NCBI GenBank assembly: GCA_002104945.1
Contig: MCFH01000006.1
Coordinates: 785,001-849,000 of the forward strand
DNA length: 64,000 bases
Direction of reading: 5' to 3'
Origin: Piromyces finnis
Lineage: Eukaryota; Neocallimastigomycota; Neocallimastigomycetes; Neocallimastigales; Neocallimastigaceae
This document shows, one piece after another, positions 53,424-64,000 of this stretch. The translations under genes and the position numbers were made by a program. A model generated the notes under the pieces. That model made no database searches, was not told the DNA's origin, and worked only from the letters and a program-made list of their open reading frames with translations. How positions within the stretch are numbered: the first letter of the stretch is position 1; each line of letters begins with the position of its first letter.

Positions 53424-56400
53424 TTATAATAATTTATTAAGATAAATATTTTCAGTTTTTACTACATCATTTGAATAATTATTATTGGAATGATCACTTT
53501 GAGAGAAATTATATTCTGTTTTTACATGAGATTCTTCTGCACTATCATATTCTTGTTTTATTTTAGTAATATCATCTTTATCATCATCATATTCTTGCTT
53601 AATATTTTCCTCATCATTGTCTTGTTCCTGCTTAATTTTAGTAGCATCATCATCATATTCATCATCATCATCATCATCATATTCTTGTTTAATATAATCT
53701 AATGCTGATGTACAGTCTTCATAAGGTTCATGAGAACCATAAGCTTGATTCTTTTTTATTGAAATATTTATTAAAGAATTTTGGAAATCATCTTTATTAT
53801 TTAAAGTTTTTTCTTCTTCTTCTTCTTTTTCAGTTTTAATAGTCTTCTTTTTATTATAGTTGGGTTCCTTCTTTACCTTAGATAAAATGGATTTATCACT
53901 ACTTTTAAACGATTCTTTTTCACTATTCTCATTCTCTTCAATATCCTTTTCATTCTCGATTTCTGGATATATAACATCCTTCATATTATTCGCTATTATG
54001 TTTTCATAATTAAATAAATGTTTATCTTTATTTATTTCTTCTCTTTCTGTATTTTCACCTTTGTTTTTTATATTTTCTTCAACTTCTATTTCCATATTAT
54101 TATTATGATCAATAACTTTACCATTAATTTCATTTCCAATAATATTTTCATTAATAATGAATTCTTCATTTGATTCAATGATACTTTTACTTTCTTCCAA
54201 TGTGCTATTTTCAGCGGATTCAAATATGCTTTCATCTTCTTCTAAAATGCTATCTTCATTAAAGTCAACTTGTTTTTGTAAATATTCCGGCTCAGGTGAT
54301 GCTCTTAAAGTAGTAGGTGATCCTACACTAAATTCAGATTTAGCTTGAATCGACTGTGACTGAATAGTAGATAAATTATTTGTTTTACTTAATTTCGTAG
54401 ATGATGAAGGACTTAAAGAAAGTCTTGTAGTAACCATTTCAGAATCATCTGCATTATTGGTCTTATTCTTGATTTTTGGATGATGTAATAAATTAGAATG
54501 TTTAATATGATAAGATAACTTTGGTAATTTCTTAAGATCAAAACTATCTGAATATCTACGATAAGGTTGCTTCTTAATATAATTATAGTTATATCCATTA
54601 TAAAGATTAAAAGACAATTTCCTAGGAGAAGACAGTCTTCGTCTATTGTGAATAGCTTGTTTTTTCTCTTTGATAAAGGTTAATGAATCTTTACGTTTAA
54701 AGTTATTATTTAAAATACGACTTAATGAATTTTGTTCAAAGGATTGTTTAATTCTACAAACTCTTGAATGAGTTGAATTTGAAAAAAGGCTTGTAGTATC
54801 AATTTCAATATTTGATTTTGAATCGAAATTGATACTATCGATATCTAATAATGTTTTTTTATTAAGAGCTTTTTTATCTGTCTTATTTAAATTATTTAGT
54901 TTTTGATTTATCATATCTGAACTAATTTTTGGTCTGTCCTTAATAGATTCTAATATCTGCTTGGAAGAAGATGTAATTGTATATTTCTCTTCATTTTGAA
55001 TATTATCTTTCTCTTCCTCATCTTCACTATATTTCTCAATATTTGGCATTTCTTCATCATTATCACCATTTTCATTGATTTCATCAAGAGACATTTCTTC
55101 TTCCACATTATCTCCATTATCTTTATATGTAGTTTTCTGATTTTCTATACCATCTATTTCAATATTCTTTGTTTGATGGATTTGTTCCTTATTATTTAGA
55201 GATTGATGCTTAATTTTCTCTATACTATCACTAATAAAACTTTTTCTTCTGGTATATACTGGTATCTTAGATTTACTCATATCATGATGTGATTTAGTTG
55301 CTGTTGAAACTGGTATCGTGGATGTCTTATATGATGGTATATAAGACATTGTATATCTTCTATTACTAGAATCAATTGATGATTTGCGCTTTATTGACGA
55401 TTCTAATTCATTTATTAAATTTCTCTGGAACTCTGGGTCTCTCGATGCCGTTTTCAAATTTTTCCTAAAATCGATCTTTGATGATTTATACTTTTTAATT
55501 GAATTATCACTATTTTGTCTTCTCACATGTCTCAAGAATGGTTTGAAAACAGGCGATTCATTATTAGGATATTGAAAAACACCAGAACCATTTCTTTTGA
55601 CATTTGTACTATATTGTATAAATTATCATTATTGTTATTATTACAATATTATCAAAAAAATTTTAATAGTATTTAATAAATTTTATTTCATTATAAAAAT
55701 ATATAATTTAATAACTTATACATATTATAATTTAATAACTTACTTTATTCTCACACTATTTTTTTTGTTGGTTTTTGATTTAAATTCTTCAATTAATTGA
55801 TCCATAAAATTGGAATTCGGAACCAAATCCTTATTAACAATTTTCTTTTTTTTCATTTTTAAAGTATTTTTATTATATGCTAAAACATCTTGTAAACCAG
55901 AAGCTTTAATTGTTGAAATATTAAACATTGGTGGGGGTGGAGGAGGTGGAGGTGGAGGTGCAACTGGTTTCTGATATACTTTACTCGATCTGCGAATAGG
56001 TTTGTTTAATGTATCATCTTTACTCTTCTTTCTTGAAGGGGAATCCAAAACATTTTCTAATTTGGATAATTCACTATAAAACGCACTAATATCATTTGAA
56101 ATATCTTCTGAATTTTGTAATTTTTGTGTGCAATTCATAAAAATCATTTTTAGTCTTTCAATTTCATTAGAACCAGGGCTACTTTCTAAAATATCTTGAA
56201 GTGTTTGTTTTGATTTTGGAGTAGTTGGTAAATTTGAAGAATTTGGTTCCATTGGAGTTTTAGTCTTATTAGCATTATCCACCAAAATTTTATCATTGCT
56301 ATTAACTTGTTTGGTATCTTCACTACTTAATTTATTAATTCTATCTGAACTATTATTATTTTTTACAGTTTTAGAATTAAAATTTGATTTTCCAAATATA

Positions 56401-57480
56401 GAGGGAGGTTTCAAAAAAGAACTAATATTTGAATTAATATTTTTTTCGGAGACTTCATTTATATTTTCTAAAGATTTTTTATCTAACTTTTTTGATGAAT
56501 CATTTATATCCAAGTTCTCTATGCTTGAAGAAAATCCACTCTGTTTAGAAGAAAGGTTACTTGATCTATTACTATCACCCTTACTATTTTTATTATTATT
56601 TTTGGTATTATTACTTGAAATATCATTACTATTATTAGTAGTAATTGTTGTTGTGGTGGTGGTGGTAATAATACCACTAGTATCATTCGTATCATCATAA
56701 TTATCAGTATTATTATTAATGTCATTACTATTATTATTATTATTATTATCATTATTATTAGTAGTAGTAGTAGTCATTATTATTTGATTATTAGAACTTT
56801 CATTAGATAAACTTTCTTGAAATTCTTTTAATGAAGAAAAATTCTCGAAAAATATTGTTTTCCTTCTATTAATGAAATTATTAAAAGCGTTTTTAATTCC
56901 TGAACCATTTTTTTCTATTTTTTCAATATGACTTCCATAACTACTTTTACATGGTTTGTCTTCTTTTTTAACGAAATTACTTTTTTTTTCAACAATTAAT
57001 TTACGTTTGGTATCTTTTTTTATTAATTTTGAATTATTATTTTTTTTTATTGCATATAATTTACGAGCACCATTATCATTTATTCTGGGCACTGATTTAC
57101 CATCTTCATTTTTTCTTTCCCTATTCAACATTAAATAATCTGAACTTTTTCCCTTTATATTTGGATTGTTAGTTTTCCAATCAAGAGTTTTAATTTTTTC
57201 ATTTTTAATAAAGGATTCTATTTTTGTTTTATCACTCAATATCACATTTGTTGATGTCGAACTTAACTCTTTTTATTCATCAATTTAAATGTTTTAAAAT
57301 AAAATGTATTCATCAATTCCATTAATAATTAATTAAATATTAAATATAAAATATAAAATATTATTATATTATATTATATTATATTATATTATATTATATT
57401 ATATTACCTGCACTATCACTTTTTGAAAAAATATCTTTTCTTTTAGACTCAGAAATGGATTTTCTATCAATACCATTATC
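53424..57480 (-). CDS. Low-complexity protein with SUMO-type KxE cluster
   Basis: Exons recognised: complement of 57408-57480, 55744-57268 and 53424-55608, joining in frame to 1,260 residues; the first exon is not secure. A likely upstream start is MFRRLSLFSK at 57752-57724, but its donor phase does not match exon 57480 directly, so a small exon may be missing. The protein is basic and Ser/Asn-rich with poly-Thr/Asn tracts, one proline run followed by MFNISTIKASGLQDVLAY (APPPPPPPPPPMF), and a basic middle part with many RRxS sites. The last ~150 residues are acidic and hold eight hydrophobic-Lys-x-Glu motifs (VKKEP, IKTEKEEEEE, four IKQE, two VKTE), most followed by Asp/Glu runs. I do not recognise the family; nuclear or chromatin scaffold is a guess from the SUMO-type sites and basic regions. 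Confidence 0.75.
57361..57406. repeat. (ATATT)n pentanucleotide repeat in an intron
   Basis: About nine copies of ATATT/TATAT immediately next to the inferred donor (5' end) of the intron 57269-57407 on the minus strand. Confidence 0.9.
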
Positions 57481-57723
57481 CTACGTAAATATATTTAATA
57501 AAATATTAATATGTAATAAAATTATAATTTGGTAAGAAGTAATTAAACAATTTTCTTAAAGAAAAAATATAGACAAATATTGATACATACTTTAAATAAA
57601 TTTCTTTAAGTTTTAATTACATAATTGTATTGTATTTATAATAAAAGAAATAAAGTTAGAATTTCGTAAAAATATAAGAATAAAAATAATATATTTATTT
57701 ATTTATTTATTATAATATTTTAC

Positions 57724-57752
57724 TTTGAAAATAAGGATAGACGTCTAAACAT
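57724..57752 (-). CDS. Candidate first exon, MFRRLSLFSK
   Basis: An ATG followed by nine plausible codons (MFRRLSLFS) and a GTAAAA donor on the minus strand, 244 bases upstream of the first secure exon of the SUMO-motif gene. It ends in phase 2, while the next secure exon needs phase 0, so either an intervening microexon or a different start is required. Confidence 0.35.
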
Positions 57753-59212
57753 AACTATTATTAATTAAAAGAAAAATAAGGGAAAAGATAATTAAATATA
57801 TTTATTAACTTTTAATTGTTAATAAAATAAAGGTTTATTTTAAATTCGAAATTTTAATTAATTTCTCTTTATTTTTCTTTGATAATATAAAAATATAAAA
57901 AATTAAAAATAAGTTTTTCTTTGTAAAATTATCTTTTAACCCTAAATTATTTTTATTTTTCCTTCTTCTATTTGTTATTTCCCATATTAATATATTCTTT
58001 TCTTGATTAAGATGTTAAAATGGATATATCTGTTTAATATACAATACCACAATTACTATTATTATACTATAAATATATATACAATTAAATTTAATAAATA
58101 AAAAAAAAAAAAAGAAAAAAAAAAGTATTCTCTTTCTTTTTTTTTTTTTTTTTTTTAAGTATTTGAATAGAACAAATTAAAAAATATGGATTTTTTAATT
58201 TCAAATATTTAAATAAATGTATAAAATATACTTAAATGTATTGGATATAAATTAATATTATTAAAACACCATAGAAATAAATAAAAAATATATAAGGAAA
58301 ATAATATGAATAGCAAATCTTAATAATAATTAAAAAAAAAAATAATAATAATATTAAATATTAAATAATAAATAAACGATACATAATATATAATTTAATA
58401 TATATATAAGTAATTTTAATTAATAACATTTTATATATTTGTCTTTTTAATGTTTTTTCAGTTACGAACAGTATAACACTTTACATTTTTATATACAAAT
58501 CATTATAATACTTATTTTTTATAATAAATAAAAGTAATAATACAACTGAAAATATTAAAAAGGACAAATAGTGAAAGAAATATGTCATAATTTAAATATA
58601 ATAATAGTTTTTGTATCGCCACATATTTTTAATGGAAATAAAAAAAGCATGCCTAAAAAATACACTAATTTAAGGTGCCATTCCTGTTATAATAATATTA
58701 TTATTAAAGATATCTACATAATATTTGAACTAGTTATAGCTTATATCATTAAAATAACCTATCAAAAATTTTTACAAAATAAATCATTTACTTTTATACT
58801 TTTATACAAGAATATTGATAATAATTTAATATTTTATTAATGCAACTATCTTATATTTTCGGGGAAATTATTACAATTTTACAAAAAGAATTATTTTTTT
58901 AAATATAATATAAAGACTACTTTTTTAAAATAAAATTACTTTTTATTTGTTTATTATTAGTATTCAATGCTTATCATAATTATAAAAAAATTTATTTAAT
59001 ATCTATAATAAAATATAATTATTGATAAAAATAAAAAAAAAAAAGGACATATAAATAATTTTTTAATGATGATTTATATAACTTGAATATTTATGAAAAT
59101 ATTGGAAAATTGTTCCTTTTATTTTGTCTTTAATTTTTTACTTTTTTTTTGGTTATTTTAAATTTAGTTTATTCTTTATGATTAAAGATAATATTTATTT
59201 TTATAATTAAAA
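57753..59212. other. AT-rich spacer
   Basis: No exon supported. A plus-strand open stretch at 58571-58840 starts without ATG and translates to Ile/Asn/Tyr-rich sequence typical of spacers, although RCHSC near its middle is unusual. Poly(T) at about 58137-58156. Confidence 0.55.
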
Positions 59213-60373
59213 TTAAACTGTATTAGCGAATTCGGATTCGATACTTGGTTCTAAAAGTGAAGCATGAATTAATATAATTGATGAAGATACACCAACTAAA
59301 AATTAATTAACATAAATAATAAATGTTTAATTAATATATTTATAAAAGTTTTATTTATTATGATTATAAAACAATGTAAAATACTTACCAATCCAGAATA
59401 AAGCACTACCACCACTGCTCATATATAATAATATTATACTTACTATAAAATAATAAATAAACGTATAATAAGATTTAGATTTATATAAGTATGTGTTAAT
59501 ACATAATTTTATTACACTTTTTAGATATATTATATACTTACAAATACCCAAAATGATATATAAAGACTTTTGATCAGCTTTATATCCAAATAAATCTAAT
59601 GGTTGATCAGCAGGGCGTTTGCTTATATAATAAAATCCAGCTCTTATTTATTTATGTAATATAAAAGTATAAAAATATATAATTTATGATTATTATAATG
59701 TTAAACAATGGGTTTTTATTGTTACTTTTATTTTTTAAAAAATCTCATTAACTTACCCAATAAGAATACAAGAAAAGAGTAAGAATAAATTAGTAATCAT
59801 AATGTAAACTAATAAAATAAGAACAATAACCAAATAATTGGCTTGGAAATATACTAAATTATGGCTAATTTTCTTTGTAATATCAGAAATATCTTTTGGC
59901 TTAGATATACGATTCTATTTAAAATATATATATATATATAATTTTTTATTAGTAATTAGTTTTTCTTGCCATTTTATTATTTTTTTTTCATCAAACTGTT
60001 TTTAATTTTTTTTTATTTTTTAAATTTTTTATATTATATTTTTATTCAAAGTATTTAAACATATATATATAAATTTAACGTTTTATGTATTAATTTTACA
60101 ATAGAAATTTTTCATTCCTGAAGATATTTAATACAATTAACAACTTTATTTTGTTTTTAAATCCGGTTATTTATTTATATATACCTTATCAAAGAAATCA
60201 GACCAAGGCTTTAACATTGAAAATCTCTTTTCTTTAATTTGTCTAAATGTTTCATTTGCATTAGAAAGTAATGGAACATTTATACCGATAAAACCAGTGT
60301 TTTCATTTTCATTAAGACTAGATATTGAACTAGCTTGATTCATGTTCATATTTCCACTTAATTCGTTATCCAT
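59213..60373 (-). CDS. PRA1/Yip3 family prenylated Rab acceptor
   Basis: Five exons: complement of 60185-60373, 59757-59914, 59542-59642, 59389-59442 and 59213-59295; 194 residues in frame. PRA1 proteins are small ER/Golgi membrane proteins that bind prenylated Rab GTPases and help membrane targeting. Visible: an Asn-rich cytosolic start, the family signature FSMLKPWSDFFDKNRISKP, HNLVYFQANYLVIVLIL, then four hydrophobic stretches in two hairpins: VIVLILLVYIMITNLFLLFS with CILIGAGFYYI, and SLYIILGIFLSIILLYMS with SALFWIVGVSSSIILIHASL, with polar KRPADQPLDLFGYKADQ between them. It ends in an acidic EPSIESEFANTV tail. The exon 3 acceptor must be the AAG two bases before the more obvious GAG for the frame to remain open. 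Confidence 0.93.
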
Positions 60374-61893
<1,520 letters not shown>

Positions 61894-62647
61894 TCATAAT
61901 ATAACTAACCATCCATCATGATATGATTTATGTGGAAACTTTGGTGAAAATTCAAAATCAAATTGTTTGTAAAAACTTATTACATCATCTAAACTATATA
62001 ATAAAATATCTTTATCTTTGGCATTAGCAATGCTTGACATACGATTCATTAATAGTTTTCCTATACCTAATCCTTTATATTCTTGTTTAACTGCTATCAC
62101 CTCAAGCCACATATAACGCTTCATAAAAACATATTCCATAACAGCAACAACCTCTACGTTTTTAGGAGAAAAAGAACGATTTTTTTTTGAAGTTAAAGCA
62201 TTAAATTCACCATTTAAATTATCTATAGATTCATTAACTCTCCCTTCATATTTAATATAATTTTTACGATTATATTTTAATTTATGGCAATATACACAAC
62301 GTTCATCTTCTTCACCTTTTTCAAAATTGACATTATCATTATCATTAAACAGAAGAATACGACGATGTGGATGAGGATGCATATATTGACGATTATCACT
62401 ATCAGTACTGTCTATTAATGTAGTGGAAGAGTCTAAAGAATCAAAATCATTGTTGTTTTTTGAATTACTTATATGAAGCCATGAATTGTTTTCTGAACAA
62501 TATTTTAAATCAACTTCTGTCATGTCTTGAGAATCATCATCTATAAGTATACTTGATGAAGATTGGTCTTGATAGGACATAAATGAAGCATCCTTATTTA
62601 ATGATAAATTCATAATATTGTTATATTTGGAATTGGTAATATTATTG

Positions 62648-62712
<65 letters not shown>

Positions 62713-63209
62713 TACATTATTGGATTGATATTCATTATAATTATTTTTATTATAATCATAATTATAATCGCTACTAAACTGAAAAGAATTACTTTTCAAA
62801 AAATTCTTGGCAGATTCACTATCATCATGCTTATGACATTCACAATACAACTTAGAACTTGTTCTTACTTTTTCTTTTACAATTATATCAAGAGTAAGGC
62901 CTTCATCTAAACTTGAATCTAAATGAACACACATATCTTTTGCCGAGAATTCAGTTTTTACCAGCTCATTTGCTTGATTAAACAAGAATAATAAATCAGA
63001 ATTATTTTCTAATTCTATTTCAGATTGGAGAGTCACAATTTGGAATGGATTTTCTATTCTAGGTACTAAAATTGAACTTAACATCGATGTATCTGTAATC
63101 TTTAAACTTTGATCAATATCGAAAGAAAGATCATCATTATAACTTTCAGTAATATTTAATAAGTTGCCAAGATTTTGTCTTTCATTTGATAAACCCATTA
63201 AAAATACTA

Positions 63210-63245
<36 letters not shown>

Positions 63246-63383
63246 AATAAAGGCGAACAATAATACATTGTAGTGATAATACAAGTTGAAAGTATCATTA
63301 TTTAAAATGTTTTAATTGTTTTATTTTATTATATATATAATAATAAATTATTAATAAAAAAAACATTAACTTCAATTATTATG

Positions 63384-63423
<40 letters not shown>

Positions 63424-63446
63424 ATTAAATATTTATATAAAGAATC

Positions 63447-63479
<33 letters not shown>

Positions 63480-64000
63480 ACACTTCCTTCTAGACCATAC
63501 TTGAACTTTTCGCGATATTCTAGTTCTATTTAAATATTGTTGAATTCTTTTTGCTTTTGAAGAAAGAATTGAAGATAAGGTTGGATTATACGCTTTGGAA
63601 GTTATATTATAATTTGAGGTTAAATACAATGAATAACGCTTTTTGGTTCTACGACTAAATATAACTTTTTGTGAAAAATCCGTTGTTAATGATATACTGC
63701 ATAATGCTTTATCTTTAATACAACGACAATATTCGCAAATTAATGGTTTATCTGACATTATACTATTTTCACCTTTAAATATATTTTATTTATTTACCAA
63801 ATGTTAGTATAAATTTATATTATATTATATTTTATTTTTTTTTTTTTTTACTTATATAAATATTATTGCATACCATTAATTTTATTTAATTTTTGTACCC
63901 AATTATCATCCTTTATACCATCTACAGGATTTTTAGAGTTAGAGTAATAAAGTTCATGATGCTTTATTTTTCTACAGCATTCATCACAAATAATATGTGT
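61894..64000 (-). CDS. Cys-rich plus GNAT acetyltransferase, 5' partial
   Basis: Three exons seen: complement of 63874 to the window end, 63482-63772 and 61894-63206; the 5' end lies outside the window. The joins require the GTATGT donor at 63481 and give SRRKLFLMGLSNERQ across the junction. The visible N-terminal part has paired Cys motifs (HIICDECCRKIKHH, ICEYCRCIKDKALC), suggesting a zinc-binding module; two more Cys motifs occur later (LYCECHKHDD, CVYCHKLKY). A long Asn run (about 20) sits near 62650-62710. The C-terminus is a GNAT fold: VAVMEYVFMKRYMWLEVIAV, the acetyl-CoA loop KQEYKGLGIGKLLMNRM, and SFYKQFDFEFSPKFPHKSYH, ending DGWLVIL. The substrate cannot be told; the Cys module could position it on chromatin or another protein. 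Confidence 0.82.
63393..63472. repeat. Paired poly(A)/poly(T) tracts in an intron
   Basis: Two A runs (about 63391-63420 and 63449-63473) and another at 63212-63241, all inside the intron between 63207 and 63481 of the GNAT gene. Homopolymers of this length inside introns recur throughout the window (22345, 36555, 39325, 51778). Confidence 0.9.

Noticed and set aside
54413-54598. Overlapping minus-strand frame of 61 residues
   Set aside because: Out-of-frame shadow of the SUMO-motif gene.
58571-58840. Plus-strand 89-codon frame with RCHSC
   Set aside because: No ATG start, spacer-like Ile/Asn/Tyr composition and no splice context; a single CxxC is not enough.

Overview
The window is nuclear DNA of a eukaryote with extremely AT-rich, almost GC-free spacers, long homopolymers, (AAAT)n and (AAT)n arrays, short GT-AG introns (about 60-200 bp) and Asn/Ser-rich proteins. 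This composition, a bacterial-type dipeptidase gene without introns, and fungal-type families (MARK/Kin1 kinase, 7TM-RGS receptor, OCA1/SIW14 phosphatase) point to an anaerobic gut fungus (Neocallimastigomycetes, such as Neocallimastix, Piromyces or Anaeromyces). That assignment is inference; no marker gene is present.

Layout. 0.8-1.6 kb: four-TM protein (+). 2.3-8.3 kb: five-exon Argonaute (-) with giant Asn-rich segments and a D-to-N change in the first catalytic position. 10.0-12.8 kb: 7TM-RGS receptor (+). 13.7-16.1 kb: Ser-rich protein (-) with an array of SxIP motifs. 17.6-18.0 kb: (AAAT)n block. 18.5 kb: small membrane protein (+). 19.0-20.3 kb: M20/PepV-type dipeptidase (+). 21.0-22.7 kb: eight-exon nucleoporin SEH1 (-). 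25.1-27.3 kb: coiled-coil protein (+) made of exact 77-residue repeats. 28.7-32.0 kb: nested, 5'-truncated non-LTR retrotransposons (-). 32.4-34.9 kb: MARK/PAR-1 kinase (-) with UBA and KA1 domains. 36.6-38.0 kb: dynactin p25/DCTN5 (-). 38.9-39.6 kb: APC11 RING subunit (+). 40.3-48.4 kb: 2,493-residue kinesin-like protein (-) with a defective-looking motor and 44 tandem 18-residue Cys-containing repeats. 50.1 kb: short hairpin-bearing insert flanked by 25-bp direct repeats. 51.0-52.0 kb: OCA1/SIW14-type phosphatase (+). 53.4-57.5 kb: low-complexity protein (-) with clustered SUMO-type sites. 59.2-60.4 kb: PRA1 (-). 61.9-64.0 kb: Cys-rich plus GNAT protein (-), cut by the window end.

Most gene models were assembled by hand from reading-frame-compatible splice sites; for Argonaute, SEH1, MARK, DCTN5, the kinesin-like gene, the phosphatase and PRA1 every exon joins in frame and the total is a whole number of codons. 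Genes are independent units with large AT spacers and no operons. Several concern microtubules (MARK, dynactin p25, the SxIP protein, the kinesin-like protein), which may be chance. No tRNA, rRNA or CRISPR array was recognised.
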